Assembly: GCA_013396915.1 (NCBI GenBank)
Contig: VWZL01001322.1
Coordinates: 283,967 to 347,966 of the forward strand
Source of the DNA: Stercorarius parasiticus
Taxonomy: Eukaryota; Chordata; Aves; Charadriiformes; Stercorariidae
Length of the DNA: 64,000 bases
Reading direction: 5' to 3'
The notes beneath the pieces are model-generated. The model made no database searches. It was not told the DNA's origin and was given only the letters and a program-made list of their open reading frames with translations. Below are positions 26,392 through 37,500 of this stretch, one piece after another (the first letter of the stretch is position 1; each line of letters opens with the position of its first letter). Both the position numbers and the translations under genes were made by a program.

Positions 26392-26664
26392 CTCATAGAA
26401 TAGCTTGGGTTGGAAGGGACTTTCAAAGGCCGTCTAGTCCAACCCCCCTGTCACGGGCAGGGACATCTTCAACTAGACCAGGTTGCTCAAAGCCCCGTCC
26501 ATCCTGGCCTTGAATGTTTCCAGGGACAGGACATCTACCACCTCTCTGGGCAACATGGGCCAGGGTCTCACCACCTTCACAGGAAAGAATTTCTTCCTTA
26601 TAACTAGTCTAAATCTCCCCTCTTTCAGTTTTCAAACCATTTCCCCTCACAACAGGCCCCGCTA
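26392..26664 (-). mobile_element. CR1 LINE 3' fragment
   Basis: It begins CTCATAGAATAGCTTGGGTT and GGAAGGGAC, continues with GGGCAGGGACATCTTCAACT and CACCTCTCTGGGCAACATGG, and ends near TTTCCCCTCACAACAGGCCC. This is the normal structure of a 5'-truncated CR1, inserted within intron 10 in the sense of ANKS1A transcription. Confidence 0.95.
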
Positions 26665-29490
26665 AAAATTACGTACCCGACTGCAATCTAGCCAGGACCT
26701 CTAGAAGCTTAGGGAGTCTTGGAAAGACACAGAGGAGTCAGCAGCACTGACAGGAGTCCTGCATCCGCGTACTGTTTCTGCACAAGCCCAGCTGGCTTTT
26801 AAATCGGCTTTCTCAATGGGAGGAAACGGGTCACATCCAGCAAAGAAAGTATTTATTCTACCGGCTTCAAGCATGAGCTGTCAGGCAGACCTGCTCCTTT
26901 TCAGGTGAAGGAGCTCATAATGAGCAAATTAAGGAAAAAAAAAAAAACAACTCCTGACCAGATGGTGGCACAAAAACATCAGACCATAACAGCAGGTAAC
27001 AGGCTCTCGCCAGAGATCTTGGAAAAATGCTGCACAGCAGCAGCCTGTCCTAACAGTTGTAGCCTGGACCTCAGGCCAGGCATTAGAATACTCCTGAGAC
27101 TCCTGCAGGTGACAAGGACTGTGCTGTCCTCTTTCAAATGCACCGAATGCATTCGAAAGTGGCTCCCTGTCAGCATGCAATTCCCAGCTTTTGCTTTGTT
27201 AACTTCTGTGCATGCATTTATAGGCCTGGTTGCACTTTATTTTCTCCATCTCTCATCCTTCTAAGCTTTAAATAGAGTCTTAGGTTCAAATTCACTCAGA
27301 ATGAAGACCATCGTTTGCTGGAGAATGATGCTTGCTCTGTAGGCTCTGCAACCAGGAGTAACAAAATCATCAAACAACACTTTCTCCCAATTCACCTTTC
27401 ATTTATTTATACGTGTTGGTTAGCATGTATAAATATTCACTATTAGCAAAGCCCAAAACCAAGATGTTGTTAATAATGAGCATGCCTTTTAAAGCATACT
27501 TAGTCCACAGCAGTGGACTTTGAAGGACTTTTTAAAGGGCAACTCATCTCATTTCTCTCTCCTCCCCCACCAGAACTGCAGACCAAACTGCTGGAACAAA
27601 CACGGCGCCTTGGCTTTTGTCTGCACTTCCCTTTCGGAGATGAGTAGTAAACAAATGAAACTGAAGTTTAATTTGACAACACAGACTCTTATTCAGCTGC
27701 AAACCCAGAAGGTTTCTGCAGATAGTGAAAGGCAGCACTCAAGCACCTCCAAACAATCAGCTCTTTTGCCTGTTTGTACTAATGTTTTTCCATGATGAAA
27801 GTTAAAAGTTTCTTGTTTACGCACATCTGCTTTGACAGATAGCCCTGTCTTGGCAACGGAATAAAAAGACTACTTTTGAAACCAGAGTTTGGCCCGACCC
27901 CAGAGTAGTCAATGACTAACTGTCCTGGCCCTAACGCGAGAGTAGGTCTGGAGGACAGCAGATCAGGATGCTGCAACGAGATGTTTACAGCATTCCCCAA
28001 GCGTATTCCTGTTCACGCCTGCCCAACCCAGAGAGAACACGTGCCAAGATGATAAATAATGGGCAAGAATCAGAAGAACTGAGCACCCCAGAAATAGTAA
28101 GCAAAGAAAAAGAATCAGACCCAAACCTGCCTTATCGGTACATCTAGAAGGTCGTTTCCAGGCAGCGACATGCGCTGCCTGCAAGTTCTATCAATGGAAC
28201 TGGTTGCAAATCAAGATCTCCCCAGCGAGTTGCTTTGCGTTCAAGTTTATTTGCCAGCAAGATTTCCTTTAATGGATCACGTTTCCAAAGCCCTTAGTGG
28301 CAGGACAACACAGCAGGTGTTTTATAATTAAATATGGCAAGATAACTCAGCAGGAGCAGTCAATGCACGTTTCCATCCCTCGTGTTTAACGTCATGAGCA
28401 AGTTCTGCTTTCCAATTATGCTGTGACCTGCTACCCAGCTCTGCTCTGCCCAGGGCCAGCCACGGGACTGGTCATCACACACTGCAAAACCATTTTAACA
28501 GCAGCGGAGAGATCAGTCCACAATTTCGCATTTCAATTTTACTGGTTATGCACTGTTTGGAGCTTTACTGTCTCTATAAAAAGTCAGTTCCGTTAAAGCA
28601 AATAGCATTTACTCATGTCTCATGGAGATTTGACATACTTCAGAAAGCAGATCACATTTATGCCTTGTAGGAACTTCAGCAGATCAACACATTCGAAGCA
28701 AAGCGCGTGGTGAACCGGAGCCTGTTCCGATAGCGAGAGGCAGGACACATTCCACTCGCTTTACATACAACCTACTGCATTTGGAAAAGCAAGGAAATCC
28801 ACAAGATTTGTTTTTGCTTTGAAGATTCTCCAGGGTGTCAGCAGAGGTTGCCAAGACACATTTGTGGTTTCGCACCCCCCCCACGCACAGGTCTCCCGGA
28901 GAACCCTCACATCTCAGGTTCACAGGCAGGTGAACAGAAATGAGCGATAGGAAGCCCAAGAGCAACAACGCAGAACAAAAGAGCTTTAGTTGCATCAAAA
29001 ATCAGCTTGCATGCATTGACCTCTGCAGAAGACAGCTTTAATGCATGCTGGGACAGATTCTCGGCTGAATTCAAGCCCCTGATCCCTGTTCACGTCAGCA
29101 GGACCCCCAAGCCCACGCATCTCCTCCACAGCTGGAAGCTAAGAAGAAGCAGGAACTAACGGCCCTCTGGGTTTCACTCTCAAGTGAAGATGCATTTGGT
29201 GGGATCATTACAAGTGGGCAACAGTCCACATCGCAACGTGATTCAGAAAAATCTCTTCCTAAGGGAATTCTCAGCCAAGAATAGGAAAGTAAGGCTGAAG
29301 GTCAACACAGAGGTGCCCTGGAAGAACCGCACAAAGGAAGTTCCCATGGCAAGTGACAGCAGCAATGCTGGAGTGAAAGAAAACTTCCCTTTCACAACCT
29401 GACTTGCAAGGGAATTGGCCCCTTCCAGATTATTAAAACTGTTCTTTAGGCCACACTCTTATAAAACACCCCAGATCAAGTCCCACATAC

Positions 29491-29583
29491 CTCACAGGAA
29501 GCACCATGGCCTATCTTCTTCTCCACGTGCTGCTCCTCCTCTTCATCGGGCGGTGGCTTGGCAGGTGGGGGTGGACGCTCTCT
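29491..29583 (-). CDS. ANKS1A: ANKS1A exon 10: proline-rich and acidic segment
   Basis: This is a 93-nt exon of 31 codons, phase 0 at both ends. The acceptor is CTAAACCGCAG and the donor GTATGT. It reads RERPPPPAKPPPDEEEEQHV then EKKIGHGASCE. RPPPPAKPPP is an SH3/WW-type proline motif beside an acidic run. The exon length matches the mammalian exon exactly, but the last eight residues (IGHGASCE) differ from the YFPLTASE I recall in mammals. The symmetric phase would allow in-frame skipping. Confidence 0.92.
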
Positions 29584-31415
29584 CTGCGGTTTAGAAGACC
29601 ACAGTCAACTGCGCTGTGTTAAAGCATGTCCCCTTCTGCTTCCACCAGCACTACGTCCACGCTGCTGTGAACACAGCATGATAAGGACCTCCTCAAATTA
29701 ATCTGGGTGGAGGAGTTCAGTCCTAACAGCTCAGAACTTGGCAAAGGTTGCTGCCTTTCCTCCGTCTCCTCCTCCTCTCCAGCAGAACACCAATTCGGGA
29801 GAGCCCTTTCTGCAGATTCACCCTACCGCAGTCCTGTGGATGGATAACACTGACCACCCGCTTCTGCTCCGCAGCGGTCACGAGGCCAGCTCAGACCCAC
29901 GTGAGCACCAAGTGTGCTTTCAGGAGAATAAAACTGCTCAGGTGGAAGGTGCTGTGTACACAGGTTTATTGCTTCATTACTTAAACCAGTTCTTTCAGAC
30001 CCAGACTGGTAATCTCGGCTTTACACAGTGAAGGTCAGTAATGAACTCATGCAGATGGGTAGAAAGGGCAGACTCATCACCTGTGTCTTAACGAAACAGT
30101 AACATAAGTGATTCCAGAGGCACCTTTTATAGTGAAAAACCCTGGAGATCAAGAGACAATGCTGCACTGCATTCCTCAAATATCCCAAGATCGCCTGTGG
30201 GCAGTGAGAGCTGCTGCCTTGTCTCGCTGCAGAGGGAAACACATCCCGAGGTCACCTCCCGCCCTGCAAGAGCTCCATCTAATGGCACAGGGAAAGACAG
30301 CAGAGGTGATCCGCTCACTCCAAAAAACTCCAGCTAAGTTTTGGGAGAAACTTCAGCAAGCTCCCAGAACACGTCCCTCTTTCTTCTCCCTGTCCACTGC
30401 AGTTCAGCCTCTCATCTTCTCTCATTTGTGACAGAGCTGAGCTTATTTCACATCAGACACTTATTAACACAGGACAGCACATAGCTGGGTATAAACCACC
30501 AAGATTTAGTCAGTAACAGGACTTAGCACATCTTGTACTGCATACCCTAAAGAGAGACCTGGCTGAAATGTCAGTCTTCTACAGCTTTTGTTTCATTTCT
30601 ACTGTATTTTCTAATAGTACAGGAAAAAGGATGCACCTCTTTGCAGGGAGAGCGGAAGCACGGTCACAGTACCACCAGCACTTTAATTGTTCATTGCCGC
30701 TTTGCCTTTTGTCCCAAACTGCATCCACGGAGCAGGCTTTGTAAAACCAACCAGAAAACAAACCCAGAAGCTGACACACAGCATGCTCAAGGCCAGCATC
30801 CCTTCTGCCCCATAGCAGCGCTGCCACCGATTGCTAAAGGGGCAGCAGATGCAACTAACAGATGAGGAAGAGTTCTGTGGAGACAGTTTCAGGAGCTTTG
30901 CATTGCCTTGTAAAGCCTTGGGTACCCTCTACAGATCTCTGCAAGTAATACACAAAAAATGCTTCCGCTGCCAACTAGTTTCCAATGGGATATTCTTAAA
31001 GACAATTTCTAGAGAGCCTTCTCTTGGGCAAAGCAGAGAGCAAGAGAGATGAGAAAAATGCTCCACACAAAAGCTTCCAAAGCTTTCTTCTAGATGAGAA
31101 GTTAGCCCTTCAGCTAAGTGCAATGTCCTGACGAACCAAAACTCACAGGCACCAGCACTCAACTGCCAGAAAACAGAAGGATGCAGCACTAGGTGACAAC
31201 CAGGCATGGAGAAGTGGCCACTTGTGGGCAATACAACGGAGGGTATGTGAACACCCAGTGGAAAGGAGAGGTACCTGCCTGCTCTAATCAGTCAGGGATG
31301 AGTTTAAAGATCTCCTCAAGCTGGGGGATTGGCAGCCTGCTGCAAAATCATGAAAACGGAGGTAAGTTACCCATCCTTCTAAGGCAAGCAGAGATGAACA
31401 CACAGAGCTACATAC
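29584..31415 (-). other. ANKS1A: Intron 9 of ANKS1A
   Basis: A 1832-bp intron with donor GTATGT. Unique sequence; the open frames across it are short and unlike any family I know. No repeat was recognised. Confidence 0.88.
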
Positions 31416-31612
31416 AGGCCTGACTCCTGCTGCTTTGAGACCAGTTGATTCCGCTTCCTTATTGATGGACTCTCGATCAGAAGATCTCCCACTGGCAAGG
31501 CTGTCCAGGGAGTGGCAGGATGTTGCATTGTATAAAGCTTCATAGGGGCTCTCCTCTTCGGGGTTCACATCAAAATCTAGGATCAGTTCTGTAACTGCTT
31601 TCTCCACGTCAC
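31416..31612 (-). CDS. ANKS1A: ANKS1A exon 9: linker with the first acidic PYE tyrosine motif
   Basis: This is a 197-nt exon (two bases plus 65 codons), with acceptor CCGTCTCACAG and donor GTATGT. It starts [20 protein letters not shown] and ends KAAGVRP in phase 0. It contains [20 protein letters not shown], with two tyrosines four residues apart in an acidic setting, followed by a serine-rich stretch ([10 protein letters not shown]). Mammalian ANKS1A was found as a tyrosine-phosphorylated target of growth-factor receptors, so these are reasonable phosphosite candidates. That is inference here; nothing in the DNA shows modification. Confidence 0.95.
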
Positions 31613-31707
31613 CTGTGAGACGGAGAGAGACAGAAATACACCACTCAGGGCTTCTGCCCTTGGAAAAAGAAGAGTCCTAGCGACTGCTGTGCTGTGTGGA
31701 AGCCTAC

Positions 31708-31803
31708 CCTGAGATATCCGGCACACGGGATCAGTGGCTGGAACAAGTGGTGCTGGAACAGTCTTCTCCGCAGCTTTAGCACTTTTCTTCCCAATGGTGT
31801 AAT
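31708..31803 (-). CDS. ANKS1A: ANKS1A exon 8: variable linker after the ankyrin domain
   Basis: This is a 96-nt exon, phase 1 at both ends. The acceptor is CCTCGTTGCAG and the donor GTAGGC. It reads YTIGKKSAKAAEKTVPAPLV then PATDPVCRISQ, with a split codon at each edge. It is rich in K, A, P and V and has no recognisable domain. Its position and rough length match the mammalian linker between the ankyrin stack and [10 protein letters not shown], but the residues differ widely, more than in any other exon here. Intron 8, which separates it from exon 9, is only 95 bp. Boundaries are supported by phase agreement with both neighbours. Confidence 0.9.
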
Positions 31804-33105
31804 CTGCAACGAGGGGGGGCAACAGGGTCAGTTTATGTCAACCTGGTTTTACGTCCACTTCAGCATGTGGTGCTTCCTCCCTTGCGGATGGAAGGCCAAC
31901 TGTCAGCTCATTAAGTTTCCAAAAAATAAGCAAAGTACATTATTGAAACTTGCAGCTCAGATCCCAAAATAGAAGCAGGTGGCCTCTTTAATCACGTGCA
32001 CAAGGTTATGGATGGTTCTTTGAACTTTTTACAGAGTCTTTAATCGGAAAGCTGCAAAGCTCCTGCACGGACATGATGTCATGGAGCAGATGACTTCATG
32101 CTGTAGACACAAGCTACATCACTAATCAGAGATGCAGTCCGGTCTGCTGGAGTCATAAGACAGCAGAGAAACCAATTCTAGCTGTGATCCCCTAACCACA
32201 GGCACAGCCAAAACCATTAAATTTACATGAATAAAGTCAGACAGTAACATCTCACGCAGCTGGCTCACTCACAGGAGCAAGCTATCAGCATTTACCTGCG
32301 AGAACTTTAGTTTAAAGCTCATCTGTGTCTTCAGTTTCGGAATGGAACTAATACCTACCAGCCTCACAGGCAAGGCTTAATTAAAAGTCTGCAAAGTGCT
32401 TTGAACCTGTAAAGCTCTCAAATGCTAAGCGTGAATAACGCACACCAGTTGCATACGCTTCTGATCTTTCTCCCCCACAGCTGAGAGGAAATTGAGACAG
32501 CATAATTACAAGGTATGAATTTAGCTAAGATGCCACATTTCATTCCCTAACTTGGACAGACACAATGGGTCCAGCTCCTTTATAAACCACAAGTAATCAA
32601 GGCCTTTTCTGCAAATCTCATCTGCAAAATCCATGTCTAAGTTTCACAATGAAGTGAGGGGTGGGATGTAAGATCTGTGGATGACTATTTGCCTACACAG
32701 ACACATAAAGGACAGTTAATCCAAACCCATTTCTAAAGCTATTACTTTGCATTCTGCAAGCAGATTTAGGCTATCCTTAATTTTAATTAAACAAAGCTCA
32801 ATTAAGCCCATTTAAACTGTAAAAGTCATGCTCCACTCCTTCAGCAAAGGAGTTAATCCCCTTAAATCTCCCCCCTAGAAGCTCCCCCTGCAAATATTCG
32901 GTCTGGAGACAGTTCACCCGATCCATTAAGCATCATTCCTTCCAACACCTGCAAGATTCTCAGCAAGGGAACTGAGGGACCCAGCCCAAAGCTGTTTTGC
33001 CTTCAGCACTTTCCAGGACTAGAGAACAAAATCCTGTACTTGCACTGGCACGATTATCACCCCAAACTTCTCCCCCCTGTCCCCACACAGAGCTACATCA
33101 CTTAC
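31804..33105 (-). other. ANKS1A: Intron 7 of ANKS1A
   Basis: A 1302-bp intron with donor GTAAGT. Unique, AT-leaning sequence without a recognisable repeat. Intron 6 (33208-33482, 275 bp) and intron 8 (31613-31707, 95 bp) on either side are also plain. Confidence 0.9.
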
Positions 33106-33207
33106 CTTCGATGAGAGCTGCTATGTGTTGGCTTTTCTGAGAAGGAAGTTCCCTCACAATATCCAGAGCTGTCAGGCCTCTGTTATCCTTTATGGTCACA
33201 TCAATAC
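33106..33207 (-). CDS. ANKS1A: ANKS1A exon 7: last ankyrin repeat and capping helix
   Basis: This is a 102-nt exon, phase 1 at both ends. It completes a glycine codon, reads [20 protein letters not shown] then [13 protein letters not shown], and opens an aspartate codon with its final G. The acceptor is ATTGCTATAG and the donor GTAAGT. It carries the terminal repeat ([11 protein letters not shown]) and the helix ([11 protein letters not shown]) that ends the ankyrin stack. The exon is symmetric and so could be skipped in frame, but that would remove the cap of the domain. Confidence 0.95.
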
Positions 33208-33482
33208 CTATAGCAATAGGCGTAGAGAAGGCAAAAGTAAGAATATTTTTGAACTATGTGCAAATTCATGTCTTTCAGCAAGTCAGATCTTTGTGATCAT
33301 CACTGGGGGGATCTAAAAAGTGCTCTAGAGAGGCAGACCTAAAGGCAAACACCAGGAGATAACCCCTCCGAGGAGCTTTCATAGCTGGTTGGAGACACAT
33401 GCTGCCACTATAAAGGGGTTTCCCCAAGTTCTGGGTGAAGGAATCGCCAAGTTATTGCTTCCAAAGGGGATCATTCTCTCAC

Positions 33483-33558
33483 CTGCAGCCAGCAATATTT
33501 GTACCACATCTGTCTTGCCAAACAAAGCAGCTTCGTGCAAAGCACTGCCTTTTTCAGT
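33483..33558 (-). CDS. ANKS1A: ANKS1A exon 6: ankyrin repeat
   Basis: This is a 76-nt exon made of 25 codons plus one base. It reads [20 protein letters not shown] then ILLAA, with the final G opening a glycine codon completed by exon 7. The acceptor is CATTTAATTTGCAG and the donor GTGAGA. It encodes the [19 protein letters not shown] helices of one repeat. The entry phase is 0 and the exit phase 1, so skipping it alone would shift the frame. Confidence 0.95.
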
Positions 33559-34230
33559 CTGCAAATTAAATGGAAAAACAGCATGAAGCTAGGCAGTGGG
33601 GAATGGCGATGGAGGCATGTTTTAGAAGGTTACAGAAGCAATAAATATATGGCATCATATACAAAGTGTGGGCAACAATATCTACAACTGCAGACGGACT
33701 AGCATTATCACAGTGCTGAGAATGTGGAATGGAAAATGGGGATGGTGTCTTCAGAGAGACATGCGGGCCCGGGTTAGAGACCAAGAAAGGACTTTCCTCA
33801 GCTTAGCGAGAGGTCATGTCCTGAAAAGGAAAGACAAGACCACCACACACAAGCTATTGCTGTGCAAACAGCATATTCACAGGTGGCTTGATAGGAAGCG
33901 ACACAGTTTGGCTCCATCACTATCAAGAGCTCATGGTATTGTGGGGCAGAATAGCTCAGGCAAAAAGGCTTTTTTCCTCCCTTGCCATGTGTCTGGGGCT
34001 TTTTGTCCAACCAACAAGCAGGCGTGAAGCGTGCACAGCACCGGAGTCCCTCTGAGCAGCTTCTCAGAGCAACCAAGAGCTGAACAAACAACCCAGAGGA
34101 AAACAAAGCTATCACTCCTCTTTCATAAGCGATCCCTCATGGTTAGGAGGAGCTCTCCATATGACGACTACAGGGGTTCTCCATCCCCCAGCAATCAGAC
34201 CAGCCCTTCACACACAGACACACAAGATAC
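33559..34230 (-). other. ANKS1A: Intron 5 of ANKS1A
   Basis: A 672-bp intron with donor GTATCT and acceptor TTTAATTTGCAG. Unique sequence, with no repeat or exon seen. Confidence 0.9.
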
Positions 34231-34527
34231 CTGATAGTTGCTATCCATGCCAGCATCCAGGAGGACATGGACCACGGTTTTGTGACCATTCCTGGCTGCC
34301 AAGTGCAGAGGAGTATGTTTCTTAGTGTTGCAGCTTAAGAGATTGGGGTGAGCGTTCAAGAGCATCTTCACGACTTCCAGCCTCCCATAGAGTGCGGCCA
34401 GGTCCAGAGGAGTCTCAAACTTGTTATTGCGCATGGTGGGGTCGGTCAGCTCCTCCAGCAGGACCTTCACCACCTCAGTGTGGCCGTACTGGGCGGCGCA
34501 GTGCAGCGCCGTCTCGTTGTCGTTGTT
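34231..34527 (-). CDS. ANKS1A: ANKS1A exon 5: central ankyrin repeats
   Basis: This is a 297-nt exon of 99 codons, phase 0 at both ends. The acceptor is CCCCCCCCAG and the donor GTATCT. It begins [20 protein letters not shown] and ends DAGMDSNYQ. It holds three repeats, each with a helix-1 motif: [24 protein letters not shown] and [12 protein letters not shown]. Conservation with mammals is nearly complete, as expected for the domain that contacts receptor kinase clients. Differences I can name are KTVVHVLL where I recall KAVVQVLL. The acceptor tract, seen on the plus strand at about 34528-34538, is a run of G without thymine. Confidence 0.95.
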
Positions 34528-37500
34528 CTGGGGGGGGGATCAGAACGTCAGAACCGGGGAGAACAAAGCTGCTCTGTGCCTCACTCAAACCATTGAAGTT
34601 TAAATGCAAAAACAAGACAAAAAAAAAAAGGCAGTTGGGAAGCAGAGAGCTCAGTTTGAAACAGAGCCTGGAGGAATGTTTTCACCATCTCAGTAGCCAT
34701 GTATCAGGCAGAGACATCCCCTCGTGAACTCCACCGACCCACCCAGAAAAAACTTCAAAAACATTCAGAAAAAATAATCTTTACTCAGATACGGGAAATC
34801 TGCTCTACGGGACATAGGTGCTATACGTGGAATAGCCTGCTTTCAAAGCACTGAGGTCAAAAATCAGGGGACCATGCTAAAGTTTAAGGGATTGTCAAGC
34901 TGTGTCTGGATTCCCGTTAATTCTGCACCTGAGGAAGGCAGCCTGTTATTTGTGAGCAACATCCCACACTTGGGGGTGCCACAAAAATAAAAGGCTGCAA
35001 GATACGATAGGCAAACTGCAGCATGAATTCTATCTGCTGTAGCTTAATCGTCATCATTTTAGATTTAAACTTCAATTGTTTCAAATCCTACTTATCCTGA
35101 TTATAACAGTCATTCCACCTTTGCAATTCTGAAGCTCGCAAGCTGGTTTAGAGAAAGGGTGCATTGAGTTCCATGCAGTTTGTGAATTAGAAAGCAGTGC
35201 AAGTAGATCACTCCACTAACAAGCCCTTGTAGTCGAGGTCTCGGATCAATGGAGGGAAGAGTTGTCTAAGCGACAAGAGAACACCTCCACAAGCGAAAGC
35301 CAGATCCCATTAATGCGTGCAGCATCTGTCAGGCTAAAAATCACTAATGCAAAGCATTGAAAGACAAGCAGCACTAACATTGCACTTGCAGGTGCAAAAT
35401 AGGAACATTGCCAGATTTAAAAGAGCCTTCTCTAAAATTAAATTCGCCTCAAGTTTCTAGTTTTACCACTGTGTGTTATACACAGGGGGATTTCTGTTAA
35501 AGCACTCTGGAAAAAAATACTATCTAACCATTTAACCCAAAAAACTTTAGTACAAACTGTTACTCGATTAAACCTTAGCTGAAAGAATCATCATTGAATT
35601 TGTCATTTTAAGAACAGTTCCCATTAAAAAAAATCCCAGAGAACATAGCTGTCTTGATGGAGTTGGAAGTACTACTTAAGAAACTGAATTTGATCAAACT
35701 ACCTTCCTTTAGGCTTTGAGAAGACATGATTTTTTTTGGATACCGGCTTGTAGGAACAGTCAATATTTTGCACCATTTCACAACCACGCTGCAGAACTTG
35801 CTCTGGTGTACCAGCACTTTAATCCTATTAATGCGTTAAGTCATTCTAGGGATTACAGGAGTCATGCATGCAAACTCCTTTGTTTTTATCTGGTATTTGC
35901 ATCATTTTTCAGCCACGTGAAAAGCGTAAGGGAAGTGAGGAGTCCTGGAGAGGCTCTGCAGCTGCAGCCTGTATAAAAGCAAAGACTCAAGAGGCAGGGA
36001 GCAGCAACAGCCACATGCAGAGGTGAGACGTTTCAGAAGGCACGGCATCACTGTTAGCACCAGAATTCAAACAACGAGCTCAATACTTGGAGTGGCAGAG
36101 GCAGCCATGGTGAAGGAAGGCACATACAAGTGGACAGGAGTTACTGGAGAATAAAGAAGTCCGCACATAAAATACACGTATGGAGGGAGAGGGGGAGAGA
36201 AGAGAGAACTACAGAGATTACACCTATCAATCAACTTAAGCTGCTGGTCTCGAGGCATTTTAAAAGGTTGGTAAATCACATTATTCTCCTTTGAGAGGGA
36301 AGGGAATGGAACCCAAGTACCGGCAAGCCCCTGATGCAGCAGCCTGAGGCCCCAGCCTGCCCCCCAGCACCAGGGAGGCTCCCGGCCAGTTTCTGCAGAA
36401 AGAGTCCATAACACCAGCCCCTCTGGAGCAGGGGGATCTGCCAAAGAGCCACGCAGGGCAGGCACTGCTCGTGCCATGCTAGCCATGACTACAGGGGACT
36501 TCCACTGCCTGACCGTCCCTCTCTCATCCCTCCCTGGCACAGACACTGTATCCCTCAAGGGTGCTTTAAAGCACACAGCAACTCCAAACACCTGCTTGAC
36601 GGCTCAGAAATGTGAACACAACACCCTTTAATAACGTAATTGTTGAAGACTTCCCCCATCTTCACTGCAATTCAGTCTCATTTTCCTCAAGCAGGTCAGG
36701 GCTCTGATGCTTGGGATGAAATCCCCAGACTTTCCTCCTGCAACAGAGATCACCAGGTGGTAAAACTCCCCTGAATCATTATAGCAAGTCTTTCCCCATT
36801 GGAGCCAAAAACGCTAGAGCCATTCCAGGCAAGGGAGTCTGCCTCCCTTCCCCGCATCGCCTCTCCCAAGCACAAACCAGAGCGGAGCGTGAACACTAAG
36901 CACGAGCGCTCAGACATATGTATTTATCAGAGATGGAAAATGAAAATTCCTTTCCAGCAGCCAGAAGGCATATGGGTTCAAATTTCAAAACTACTACTTA
37001 GAAAAATAGAGCACTCAACAGGGCCCAGGGGCTGCATTCCTGCAGGAAATCCCAGCATCGCCCCCCAGTTCACAGCTGGGAGCATGAAACTGGGCTCATA
37101 GGATGCCCACCCACAGACCACAAAACGGGAATGCCAGCAGAAATACCTCTGCTTTCATATGGGCTCCATCCAATTTTTCAAGCCCTGGTAACGACAAGCC
37201 ACATACTATAGCCCTTACGCTCCTCCATCAGATGCTGAAATGGAGAATCTATAACCCCTTAAAGTATATCTGTCTGCACCCCTGTTCCTGACACACCATA
37301 AGGGGGCTTCCATTGAAGAAAGGAAGACTTTGTTTAAATAAGGGAAAGTTTTCTAACTTTCTAACCTGCAAAGATTTGAACGGTTGAATAAGCTGCCAAG
37401 GGAGACTAGAGCTGTCCCTCTCTGAGGTCTTTGAGAAGCTGCCAGACAAACACTGGCCCAGAATGGTTCAGGTGGACCTGATCCTGCCTCGGAGCTGGGG

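Larger units (their letters stand above)
25233..29490 (-). other. ANKS1A: Intron 10 of ANKS1A
   Basis: A 4258-bp intron with donor GTATGT and acceptor TTTTTCATTAG. It contains a CR1 3' end (26392-26664) and a second short CR1-like piece just beside it (26291-26345), plus A runs at 25637-25650 and 26935-26946. The rest is unique. I looked for an extra linker exon between exons 10 and 11 and did not find one; the phase-0 join needs none. Confidence 0.85.

Noticed and set aside
36067..36591. 174-codon minus-strand open frame, the longest outside the exons
   Set aside because: It has no recognisable domain, lies wholly in intron 4, lacks good flanking splice sites, and its composition looks like translated noncoding DNA.
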